A stretch of 64,000 nucleotides of DNA. Origin: Lolium rigidum (Eukaryota > Streptophyta > Magnoliopsida > Poales > Poaceae). Location of the stretch: assembly GCF_022539505.1 (NCBI RefSeq), contig NC_061508.1, forward strand, positions 64,613,754 to 64,677,753. The letters are read 5' to 3'. The notes beneath the pieces were generated by a model, which was not told the DNA's origin, did no database searches, and saw nothing but the letters and a program-made list of their open reading frames with translations. Numbering within the stretch: position 1 is the stretch's first letter; the number at the start of each line of letters is the position of its first letter. The position numbers and the translations under genes were made by a program. Shown here piece by piece: positions 21,850 to 30,939 of the stretch.

Positions 21850-22337
21850 TTGTGCCCAGCCCTACGCCGAGGGCAAAGCCGTCCGCATAGCCAAATGGCA
21901 TGACCATATGGTCAGGGCTATGCCTATCGGCATAGCCTCTGGCCTAGGCTCCCGCAGCGCGCCACGTGGACATCTATGCCGAGGGTGAAGCCCTCGGCGT
22001 ATCAAGCCTCCATGCACGGCCGTGCGCCCCCATAGCGTGCCACGTACACCTCTATGCCGAGGGTGAAGCCCTCGGAGTATCAAGCTGCTCCGTTATGGCG
22101 ACGGCGCGCCAGCACGCTGCGCCGAGGGCTCGAACGCCGAGGGGCTCACGTGGCCGTCGGCGTAGGGCACGTACGCCGAGGGCCAGCCCTACGCCGACGG
22201 CGCAGCTGTCTTTGCCGAGGGAGGTAGATGCCGACGCCATACGCCGAGGGCTGCCGTCGGCGTAGCCTACGCCGAGGGCCAGGCGTGGCTACGCCGAGAG
22301 CAGCCGGCCGTCGGCGTACGCGTCCATTCCTGTAGTG
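21850..22337. repeat. CACTA subterminal repeat array and terminus
   Basis: At least a dozen copies of GCCGAGGG or its complement CCCTCGGC, mostly as TA(C/T)GCCGAGGGC and GCCCTCGGCGTA, some paired as short palindromes. It ends with CCTGTAGTG. Such motif arrays next to a CACTA end are the known binding sites for the element's own DNA-binding protein. The motif differs completely from the GTGCGCCACAGAA array of the other CACTA element here. Confidence 0.85.
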
Positions 22338-22442
22338 AATCGGGTAGGTGGGTGGATGTGTATCAAACATGGTCGACCAAAGAAAACAGGAGTCCGCACA
22401 CGAACGGGCGTGCCATATGTACTCACATGCACGGAACTTGCC

Positions 22443-23857
22443 TCACCGCCGCTTCGTCAGAAGCTGAAGCAGAATCTCATTGAACGTGTCCACCGGTCCG
22501 GGCAGGCAGAAGTGGAGGCAGTCGCTCTGCAGCCGCTCCGGCACGCCGCGCGCGAACGGGTCGCGTTTCATGTAGACCCCGGGGTGCCCGTCCGGCCGCA
22601 TCGCTGCCAGCTTCGTCACGTCCAGCACCTCAACCGTCGCCCCCCTGCCACCGTCAATCCTCGCCGCCGCCGTCTCCTCTCTCACTATGTTTCGAAGCTC
22701 CGCGTGCATGGCGTCCACCTCCCTCTCTCCCTCCCTATACGGCAGCCTCCTCGCGCACGTAGCGGGGTCGTCCCACTCCTTCTCGAAGTGCGCCGGCGAG
22801 AAGGTGGCCACCACCACCGTGCGTGGGCGCGCACGGCCAGCAGAGCTGACGAGGCGGCGTATCGTCATCCGGATGGCCTCCCGGTACGGCGAGAAGAAGC
22901 CGATCTCGGTGTGGTTGAGGTCAGAGAGGCGGTGCGTCCCGAGCACCACGCTGCCGTTGTAGTAGACGCTGGGGTTCCAGAACCAGTGGCCGGTGCTGAC
23001 CACCGCCACGTCCATGGCGTCGGCGTCGGCCGACCAGCGCTCGGCGAGGGCGTCGAGGTACACCGAGCTGTAGGGCTCACTGTAGTTCTCCGACTTGCCC
23101 GTGGCGCGCGCCAGGAACGGCGCCCAGTACACGGACACCGTCACGTTGTGCGACGGGAACGCCCAGCGCCAGAACTTGCGTGTCCCGGGCTCGGGGTCCT
23201 GGTACACCATGCGGTACGGGAACGACGCGCCGAGGAGGCAGACGAGGGACTCGGCCTGGTTCCGCGCCATGGAGTCGCCCAGGAAGGCGACGTGCTTGCC
23301 GCGGACGGCGGCAAGGAAAGACGCGGCGTCGAAGGAAGGGAGGTGACACCCGGCGGGCGATGGCTGCCATCGCCAGTCGAGGTAGCCGGTGTCAGGGCGC
23401 CCGTTGCGGATGCAGTTCTCGCTGCCCTTGACGTTGCACTCCGTGCCGTTGTACCGCCGGGCGTGCCCCGGCGCCTGCACCCACTGCCCCTCCGAGTAGT
23501 CGCAGCTGTACGTCGACACTGCTGCAACCAACGAGCAGGAAAGAAAGACAAGGTTGAAGCAACACGTACGAATTAGCATCCATCATCCCGAACCTTGATT
23601 GCAATTTGTAAGTAGACAACTACACACACAGAGACGTACGTACCTTGACTGTAAGTGCTGGTGACGTACTGGAGCAGCGGCGAGACCATGGCCCTCTCGC
23701 GCGCGCCACACTGGGAGCAGCGGAGGAGGTGGAGGAGAGCCAAGCCGAGCAGGGCGGAGAGGAGCCATGCGAGGACGGTTCTGAGGCCAAGGCTGACGCT
23801 GCCGTATCTCGACGACTGCTTGTGGCTGTGCTGATGCAGTGGCTGGTACACTGCCAT
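22443..23857 (-). CDS. TBL: Trichome birefringence-like (TBL) polysaccharide O-acetyltransferase, paralog 1
   Basis: Two exons on the minus strand: 23857-23644 and 23521-22443, joined over a 122-bp GT-AG intron (23643-23522) in phase 1, giving 430 aa. Start ATG 23857. Residues 25-45 form one hydrophobic membrane segment after a short cytosolic N-terminus, as expected for a Golgi type II protein. The TBL domain (CDYSEGQW) begins at 78, the catalytic GDS motif is at 153-155 (FLGDSMARNQ), and the DxxH motif is at 405-408 (DCLHFCLPGP); Cys spacing is intact. Family members transfer acetyl groups to cell-wall polysaccharides. The sequence looks closest to the AXY4/TBL27-like group (xyloglucan), but the substrate is inferred only. 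The 3' end lies about 105 bp from a CACTA terminus. Paralog 2 is 5 kb upstream in the same orientation. Confidence 0.92.
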
Positions 23858-24540
23858 GATCTCGTTGCCTTTGTGCTTGCACCACCAGGGCCGTGTATCG
23901 GTGGGAGGTTGCTTCCAGGGGAGTTTCTATGCTGCAGGCCAATGCGTACGTGAGTTGTGGAAAGACTGTAACCGCTCATATGCAGGGCGTTCAGCTGTTG
24001 TTACCTCCTACACTGTGTACGAGTACATACACAATTTGGCAAGCGGCAATCCACATTTGCAAGTGGCTGTTGTCAATGTAACCTGGGTCAGAGATCCGGC
24101 TATATTCGATAGTCTTGTGGGTGGAAGATTGAGCCGTGTTCTCGAAAACTCCCGGGTTGCAGATCTCAACGCGTTGTAACTGTGGCGAGGCGCTGAATGA
24201 GAGAAATCTCTGCTTGGGGCGAGGACCTGGCCATTGGTTTCTGCGTTCAGGGACTTCTGACTTTCGCATATCCCCTGATTCTTACAGTATTTAGGAGCGG
24301 TACAAATGTTGCAGTGGCTGTTGTCGAAGCATTTCACGTGAACATACACTTCGTCAACCGACAGATTCTTGCGTTTCAAATTCGTAAAAAAAAAAAAAAA
24401 TCTTGCGTTTCTCATTCTCAGTACAAGAATGGCCCGTTTTACCGTTTACTTGCAAGAAGGCGCCAAAATTATGGGCATCAATTAGGGCACCTTTAGTAGC
24501 CTAGACCGATTTTGTTGCTCGAGGGTACACACCCTGGATG
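23858..24540. other. Upstream region of TBL paralog 1
   Basis: Expected to hold the 5' UTR and promoter of the minus-strand TBL gene. No convincing TATA box was found. A CACGTGAA (E-box/G-box-like ACGTG) occurs near 24336. Several open frames exist on both strands without recognisable similarity. Harbinger-like copy 2 begins at 24544. Confidence 0.35.
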
Positions 24541-24543
24541 TTA

Positions 24544-25540
24544 GAGCATCTTCATTTGCGTCCTCTAAACCGTCCCCAAAACGGTGCTGGATTAAGTGTT
24601 TGGGGGACGTGTTTTGTTCGTGTCGTGTTTGGGGGATGTCGCTCCCAAGGCGTGTCCCCGAACTTAAAATTTAATTTTAATATATAGAAGAAAACTTTTT
24701 ACTAATATTCAAATCGGTGTAACATAAACAAATTACATATAAAAACTTCAAAAAAACCAAATCAAACTACATATAAATTATTTTAAACTACTTCTTCGTC
24801 TTCGAAGATGGCCCCGCCTCGTCATCCTCATCACGGTGGCGCTTCCTGCTCGTCACCTCTTCCGAGGAGGCGGTGTCGGTCGACGCGTAGGAGGAACTTG
24901 TGTCCTCCTCGTCGTCGTCGGGTGCACGCCGGCTGCACCTTGGCCTTGGCCTTCGCTTTCGCGTCCGCCTTCGCCTTCGCACGGGCCGCCGCTGCCGTCG
25001 CCTCCTCAGACCCTTCCTCCTCCGCCTCCACCTTCACGCCCTGCCATTCCTCCGTGCTGTCCATTGGCGGCGGGGAATCATCGCCGCTGCTAGGCGTTCG
25101 GGCTCTGTCCCACCAATGGCGCCATCCTGCAGGCTTTCCCTTGCTGGAGGTGTCAGACGGAAGGTCAGAGATGTAGCTCATCGTGAGGAGAAGCTTGGAT
25201 GAATGGCGGCCGGTTGAAGATCCGAAAGCGCCTACGTACGGGTCTTATTGACCGCGGGTGAACGGCGGCGCAGAAGTCGAAGGGAGCGGCGGTTGCTTTC
25301 CCGAAGAGTTCGCGCTCCATTCCGGCGGTTGGCGCGTCGGTCGACACGGTTGCTAATGCGACGGTTCCCCTTCCCGGCAACTACACCGTCGCTACGTAGG
25401 CAGCGGTTGAGCGTCCGAGCCGCTGACGCATCGAGCCGGACAAAATGGCCTTTGGGACGCGCGGTTAGAAACGTTTTTTTGGTGCGGCGCGCCCCAAATC
25501 GTTTTGGGGGACGGTTTCGGGAACGCTACTAGAGATGCTC
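24544..25540 (-). mobile_element. PIF/Harbinger-like non-autonomous element, copy 2
   Basis: 997 bp starting GAGCATCTTCATTTGCG and ending CTAGAGATGCTC, flanked by TTA on both sides (24541-24543, 25541-25543). Subterminal sequence (CCGTCCCCAAAACGG on the left, TTTTGGGGGACGGTTTCGG on the right) is typical of this family. It shares with copy 1 the AT-rich segment near ACATATAAAAACTT (24735-24790) and the acidic ORF. No transposase. Confidence 0.8.
24788..25181 (-). pseudogene. Acidic ORF of Harbinger-like copy 2, frameshifted
   Basis: Starts at ATG 25181 with ISDLPSDTSSKGKPAGWRHWWDRA, cited here only in part, then SSGDDSPPP and an Ala/Lys/Glu-rich run. Near 24930 the frame shifts: the homologous C-terminus (EEVTSRKRHRDEDDEAGP, then Ser and Lys) reads in another frame down to 24788. 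Head and tail match the intact ORF of copy 1 (2887-3252), while the middle differs in composition (Ala-Lys repeats rather than poly-Glu). Function unknown. Confidence 0.5.
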
Positions 25541-25649
25541 TTAGCCTGTCAAAAACAAGTTCCGTATCATTTTTGGCGATTCATTTGGTATCCTGGGTTG
25601 CATCACTATCTCCAAAAGAAAAAACTCTCGGTGTCTCATTGCCTACAGC

Positions 25650-26390
25650 TAAGCCTGGACACGAGCAGGCTCGGTCAAGGCTTGGTGCGAGCCGCACTTT
25701 GGTTCGCTGTTTTTCAGCTCGGCTCGGGCTGGCCTGTTGTGCCGACGAGCCTGAAAAAGGAGCTTGGCTCGGGCTTTAGGGAAACTCGATCCAGCTCAGT
25801 GTGGCTCGCGAGCCAGGCGCTGGCTGTCACTGCCAGGTGGGCCCAACGGCGGAGCGGCAGGGATGACAGCGGTGGAGCCGGTGACCAAGCGGCGATGTGC
25901 TTGCTCGCCGACGGGATCTCGCACAGCTAGAACGCCAGCGAGGTCCAGCGGAAGAGGAGAACGCCATGGCAGTGGAGAGATCTGCCGAGTGGGGCGTGAC
26001 GGCATAGGGAACGGGATACCACCAGCGTAGCTAGCTTCGTGCGGGCGAGGTGCGGCATCCTATGGAGCTTGCTTGCAGGGTGGCGAGGCGCTGTGTGGGG
26101 CGCGAGCGGAGGCGTGCGTGGGCGGCGGCGGTGTGATGCGTATGAACACGATGAGATCGATCTCATCCCGTCCGTGACCTACTTCCTCTCCAGATCGGTA
26201 GAATGGGCCAGCAAACTCAAGCCAATATTCTTTCTCTTCCTTCTAATTTCAAAAAAAAAAATGGCGAGCCAACGAGCTGGACCGAGCCGAGCCTGGCGGG
26301 CCGAAATTGGGCTCGACTTGGGCCATACATCCAGTCAAGCTCGGGGTGAGCCCAAGAAAACTCGGGCCGAGCTAAGTTCGTCCAGCCTTA
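25650..26390. mobile_element. hAT-type non-autonomous element with 8-bp target duplication
   Basis: 741 bp beginning TAAGCCTGGACACGAG and ending GTTCGTCCAGCCTTA (inverted ends TAAGSCTGGAC), flanked by a perfect 8-bp duplication CCTACAGC (25642-25649 and 26391-26398). Both ends are rich in GCTCGG/GAGCC motifs (for example CAGCTCGGCTCGGGCTGG near 25717 and GGGCCGAGCTAAG near 26364), typical subterminal repeats of hAT elements. No transposase; open frames inside are not recognisable. Confidence 0.85.
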
Positions 26391-26398
26391 CCTACAGC

Positions 26399-27260
26399 CT
26401 AGTCCAAATAGCATTGGCTATACAACATTAGATGTTTGGTAGCATCTAGGTAACGGTTCCGGTTACCTACTCACCTCTTCTCTCTACCTGCTCCATGGCT
26501 TACTAGGAGAGAGAGGCCAAGTTAAGAAACAGTATAACCCCATTTTGCGGAGAGCCGATGGAGGCCACCAGAGGGCGATTATGGGCGTCCGCTGCTAGCT
26601 TCTACCCCTTGCGCGCCTACCCATGCAGCTTGCCCGCGCGGCGCTGCACCTCCGCCGCATCTCACCATTTCCCACTAGTGTCACCAATATGATGAATCAT
26701 TCAAGTAGCTTCTAATATGTATCCTCCGATTAGTATCACCAATATCTTTGATAATTGGTTTCATGGTATTGATCTCTGGTTTAGAACGGTTATTAGGGTG
26801 AGAGCACTTGTTGTTGTATGGTCGCTATGACTGTGTACAAATGAAAAGGTTTTTAGTGATAATAATTTTTCTCTCTTGCAGGTTATCTACAGATGTACCG
26901 GTATTCTCCGTTTGTGGTCACCTCTGCAAAGGATGGAGAATCCCTACTTCTTTACGGTGGTCTGTACACGGTTGGAGTCTACACTGAGGGATACTTCTTC
27001 CCTACATGGGTGGCAGCATAATCTATAGATTGGTCCTCCACCTTCTCCTTAGATGATCTGGAATTGCTCATGATTGATATGTATCTGACCTTATTTTGTT
27101 TTTGTGATACCTGAGAATTCATTTCTTGCTACTCTATTTTTCCGCGAAAATTCAATTTTATATAACGACTAATGATTTGGTTTTCACATGCACATTTTTG
27201 AGAAAGACACAATAGGAGAGGCTCCTACTATGGTATTTCATTCATTACCACATATATTTA
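26399..27260. other. Intergenic stretch with one possible terminal exon
   Basis: Mostly non-coding. At 26881-27021 a frame of 47 codons begins right after a good acceptor (TTTTCTCTCTTGCAG) and ends with TAA. It reads GYLQMYRYSPFVVTSAKDG and LLLYGGLYTVGVYTEGYFFP. This could be the last exon of a gene whose other exons I cannot find, or chance. No family recognised. Confidence 0.3.
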
Positions 27261-27372
27261 CATAATTTGGTGTAAACACCCTTTACAATGATGAACACGA
27301 AAAGAAAAGTAGTTACAATGTGTCTATAAGACTATAAATGTGATTGTAAAGGGTGTTTACACCAAATTATGC
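27261..27372. repeat. Perfect 27-bp terminal inverted repeat element (hairpin)
   Basis: The left arm 27261-27287 (CATAATTTGGTGTAAACACC...) is exactly complementary to the right arm 27346-27372 (...GGTGTTTACACCAAATTATG), separated by 58 bp. It is probably a tiny MITE. No clear target duplication, so the superfamily is not assigned. A transcript would fold into a long perfect hairpin. Confidence 0.75.
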
Positions 27373-27419
27373 TCTAGCTGGTCTAATATCTCTAAAAATA
27401 AAATTGTTTCTCTCTTTTC

Positions 27420-27759
27420 AGATTTCCCACGCACCAATGATAAATTTCTTAAAAGAAGGGTGGGCCCTGATGCGTTGAGTGAGCTTGATATATGATGTAT
27501 ATTGTCTTGTTTGCAACAAGCCACCGTTATGTTTAATCTGGGCTAGCAACTAGAGAAGAAGGAGCAGTTGAAAAATAACTGTACACGTGTTTCTTCTTGT
27601 CCAGTGTTGCATAAAGGGCAAGTAAAATTATTTCCAATATTAATATTCCTCCTTTTGAGCATATTTCTCGTATTAAATCTCTCCGCCAGTAATAACCATG
27701 CAAAGAATTTTAGTTTTGGCCAAAGTTTTGATTTCCATATCCATGAAAAAGGAGCCGGT
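27420..27759 (-). pseudogene. LINE ORF2 C-terminal fragment (zf-RVT)
   Basis: Minus-strand frame reading WKSKLWPKLKFFAWLLLAE, NMLKRRNI, CPLCNTGQEETRVQLFFNC, the conserved zinc-binding region after LINE reverse transcriptase (C-x2-C, then a distal Cys). It meets a stop near 27548. Similar sequence may continue frameshifted to about 27420. The upstream RT part is missing: the frame abuts Harbinger-like sequence at about 27760. Confidence 0.65.
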
Positions 27760-28683
27760 GGTGTAATGTGGGAGGAAGCGGCGCTAGCGGACACCATATC
27801 AGTGTTCGATGGCGCCACAGCGGAAGAGGCGCGCTTGCGCCAGGCGGAGGAGATGGGCGAGTGGTAGCGTGCAGAGCGGGAGCAGCTGCGCCGCCGTGTG
27901 GACGAGATTGAGTTGTGGCGGCGTGCGAATGAGCTGTATGAGCGGCGGCGCATTGAGGAGCTGCAGGAGCAGCTGCAGATGTGGGAGCTCCATCAGCGGT
28001 TGCGGCAGGAGGTGCTGGAGCAGCAGCTGCGGGAGGAGGCGGCGACAACGGAAGCGGCGGCCTGGGCGGCGAAGGCGGATGCGTTGGTGGCGGCTGCGCC
28101 GGCGCAAATGGAGGAGGAGGAGGACAACGACGACTTCGACTAGTTCGACGATGGGCCAGACCCGAAGGAGGTGGCGGCGCAGCAACATGCGCTCCTCGAG
28201 TCGCTGAAGAAGCTGCAGGACGATGCTAGTGCCCGCGAGGAGTAGCAGGTTCGTCGTGTCGTCGAACTCTCCCTCCAGCAGAAGCAGCTGGGGAGGGTGG
28301 CGATGACGGGACGAACGAGTACTAGCGTCTTCTCGTCACGCTCCGTAGGAAGAGGCAGCACGCGGCGTAGGAGAGGCAGCGCGCGGCATAGAAGAGGCGG
28401 CGTGCGACGTAGGAGCTGCAGCAGAGGGGGGCGACGACAGGGCAGGGCCGTCGAACACACCGCCGAGCAGCCAGTAGATTAGGTTAGATAATCTAGTTGT
28501 TTTCATTTAAACTTGTAAAATAAAACAAATTTAAATGAAAACCTTTATTTTCGTTTACTTTTATTTATTTGAGGTCTCCTTTGAGGAACGGAGACGCAAC
28601 TGGCCATCGACGTCCTCAAACGCGACACGAAGACGTCACCCCAAAGACTCGGTCCGGCGCCGTTTGGGGAGGATGAAATGCTC
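27760..28683 (+). mobile_element. PIF/Harbinger-like element, copy 5 (left end missing)
   Basis: The right end (28576-28683) has the family's subterminal signature in degraded form: GACGTCCTCAAACGCGACACG, GGTCCGGCGCCGTTTGGGGA, then GAAATGCTC. Left of it lies a broken coding segment on the plus strand. The left terminus is absent where the LINE fragment abuts. It is the most degraded of the five copies. Confidence 0.55.
27784..28480 (+). pseudogene. Coiled-coil ORF carried by Harbinger-like copy 5
   Basis: The segment reads LADTISVFDGATAEEARLRQ, a stop, then REQLRRRVDEIELWRRANEL, RRRIEELQEQLQMWELHQRL, an Ala-rich stretch and MEEEEDNDDFD before a TAG at 28141-28143. It continues past it (DPKEVAAQQHALLESLKKLQ) to further stops near 28243. 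The pattern is a strongly charged helical coiled coil with an acidic tail. Several stops make it a pseudogene. No known domain was recognised; proteins of this style occur in grass Harbinger-like elements, but this link is inference. Confidence 0.45.
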
Positions 28684-28883
28684 TGATACACAAAACGGAA
28701 CCATCGATCATCCCTCATCCATACAACTGCCCCGATTATGGACAACCTATCTCCTCCTAACCATCTGATCGACGAGAAAAATAATCGTCAATGCACAGAC
28801 TCTTGGCCAAAATTCTCGGTTCTTAGATCAGAAACACAGCTGTATCACTGAACATGTGATCTGAGATGTGTCGATCATGGTGG

Positions 28884-30585
28884 TCACCCTGAGATGGTCT
28901 GCAGCAGGATCTCGTTGAAGGTGTCGATCGGGCCTGGCATGCACCAGTGCACGCAGTCGTTCTGCACCCGGGCGTCCATGCCGCCGGCGAACGGGTCGTT
29001 GCGCATGTACGGGCCGGGGTGGCCGTCGGGCCGCAGGTTCGCCAGCTTCGTCACGTCGAGCGCCGCGAACCGCAGAGCGCCAGCGCTGGACGCGGCCGCG
29101 GCCACCGCCTCCACGACGGTCTTCCTCATCTCCATCTCCGTGTAGCCCAGCTCCTTCTCGCCGTCCTTGTACGGCTCTTTCTTGGGGCAGGCGCCGGTCT
29201 TGTCCCAGTCCCCCTCGAAGTGCGCCGGCGAGAACGTGGTGAACGCGACCACCTTCTTGTCCTTGCCGTGCCGCCGGGCCACCTCGGCGAGCGTCCGGTG
29301 CACGATCTCCTTGAACACGCCGAAGAAGGCCGTCTCGGTGCGGTTCAGGTCCGCGCAGTCGTGGCAGCCCACGACCTCGCCGCCGTCGTGGTAGATGCCG
29401 GGGATGAGGAACCAGTGCCCCACGGACAGGACGGCGGCGTCGAGCGCCCCCAGCTGCGACATCCACCTCTCGTCGAACGCGTCGAGGAAGACGTTGTTGT
29501 GGCGCACGCCGGCGAGCTCCGCCTTCTCGGCGACCTTGACTAGGAGCGGCGACCAGAAGATGGACACGGTGGCGTTGTGGTCGCGGAAGACCCACCGCCG
29601 GAACTTGTTCTCCTCGCCGTCCCGGTACACGAGGTCCGGGCGGGAGCGGGAGGCCAGGAGGCAGAGCAGCGACTCGCCCTGGTTGCGCGCCAGGGAGTCG
29701 CCCACGAAGGCCAGGTGCCTGTTGCGGAGCCAGCGGAAGAACGCGTCCGGGGAGAAGGCCGGGAGGTCGCACCCCCGCGGCCGCCACCGCCAGTGGAGGT
29801 ACCCGGTGTCCGGCCGGGCGTGCGCCATGCAGTTCTGCCCGTCCTTGATGGTGCCGCAGCTCGTCCCGTTGTATAGCGGCGCCCGCGCGTCCGGCACCCA
29901 CTCGCCCTCGGAATAGTCGCACGGCGGCGGCGACGCGGTTGCCGACACTTCTCCGGCTGCTCGGGGCAACAGAACAATGCAAGATTTAGTATGCCAGATT
30001 GCCGTTTCTTGCCTAAACAATGTCAAATGTTGGCTCATAAAGTGGGCGAAATTTCGAAAACAAACATTAGAAATCACATGCTCCTCGCGGTGAGTTAATA
30101 GTTCATCATGGTGACTATTTATTGAGCTGAGGAGCGCTTTATGCTTTGCTTGGCGGAAAATACTTCGAAGAAATGGCAAGAAAAAATAGAAATAACGACT
30201 CAACCAAAATGGAATCCACTCATGGCAGAACTCAATCGGCTAGCTTAATCTCGCAGAGACAAATTCCTCCACGACATTGCAGCAACAGCTACGCAGAATC
30301 AACAGGAAAACCTAACATTGTACCTTGCGTTTCCCCCAATACTCCTCCGCCCCCTTGGTCGGGAGGCAGCTGTTCGTGCGCATTCGCCGGAGCATGCCCT
30401 CGCTGGGACGAGACGATGCTCGCCGCCTCCTCCCGCACGAGGGCGGCCGGCTTGGGTTCGGCCAGCGGGTTGAAGAGCAGGTAATGGAGGAGCGCGAGAG
30501 GGACGAGCGCGTAGAGGGCGTAGGTGAGGAATTGCTTCTTGGGGAGCGAGAAGTGGGTGGTCTGGTGGTGGTGGGTGGTGACCAT
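28884..30585 (-). CDS. TBL: Trichome birefringence-like (TBL) polysaccharide O-acetyltransferase, paralog 2
   Basis: Two exons on the minus strand: 30585-30324 and 29959-28884, with a 364-bp GT-AG intron in phase 1 (codon Ala split G|CA, exactly as in paralog 1), giving 445 aa. The start ATG 30585 (MVTTHHHQ) is chosen because the longer frame upstream has no ATG. Residues 19-38 form the membrane anchor, followed by a variable linker with a GGGG run. The TBL domain (CDYSEGEW) starts at 101, GDS is at 174-176 (FVGDSLARNQ), and DxxH is at 422-425 (DCVHWCMPGP). All family landmarks are intact. It is predicted to be Golgi-located and to transfer acetyl groups to wall polysaccharides. The AXY4/TBL27-like assignment is tentative. 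High GC content is typical of grass genes. Confidence 0.93.
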
Positions 30586-30936
30586 GGCTGCGTAAGAGCT
30601 ATGTGCGTGCTCAGGAAGAGGAAGCCATGGCAAATTGGAGGAGGACCGGGGCAGGAGTCAAGAAGGGGATCGAGGAGGACAAGCGAGATGCAGGCGACGG
30701 GAGGGGAATGTTTTCTTTTTCTCCTTTTATTTATTTTCTTTTTCTTTATCGAAAGACGAGGGTACGCGTATTTTTAAATTGGCCACTGTCACTCACTCGA
30801 CTTTCTTAAATTGGTTCTAGTTGGATCCAACACATGGCACGCTCGCCTTGTTTTGCTGCGGGCTATGCTCCCACGAGACCAGCCCGGCGTGCAGGGTTTC
30901 TGCCGGCCGCCGACGTTGAGGCCACACATTGCCAGG
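30586..30936. other. Upstream region of TBL paralog 2
   Basis: 5' UTR and proximal promoter of the minus-strand gene. On the minus strand an AT-rich AAATAAATAAAAGGAG (about 30722-30738) could act as a weak TATA element about 140 bases from the ATG. Harbinger-like copy 3 begins at 30940, so the recognisable promoter is at most about 350 bp unless it continues through or beyond the transposon. Confidence 0.35.
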
Positions 30937-30939
30937 TTA

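Larger units (their letters stand above)
18236..22337 (+). mobile_element. Right-hand part of an autonomous-type CACTA transposon
   Basis: In order: the C-terminal part of a TNP2-type transposase gene (18242-18909), a second spliced gene of the plant Ptta/En/Spm type (19101-21598), a subterminal array of GCCGAGGG motifs in both orientations (21850-22330), and the terminus CATTCCTGTAGTG (22325-22337), the complement of CACTACAGGAATG. The left part is missing because the Gypsy LTR abuts at 18235. The 3-bp target duplication cannot be checked for the same reason; the right flank is AAT. Confidence 0.85.

Noticed and set aside
22335..23576. 413-aa plus-strand frame opposite TBL paralog 1
   Set aside because: Antisense shadow, no domain, produced by high third-position GC.
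28828..29982. 384-aa minus-strand frame overlapping TBL paralog 2
   Set aside because: Shadow frame of a GC-rich gene; the TBL frame carries all family motifs.
30586..30633. Longer start for TBL paralog 2
   Set aside because: The upstream frame begins with TTG, not ATG; ATG 30585 gives a normal N-terminus before the membrane segment.
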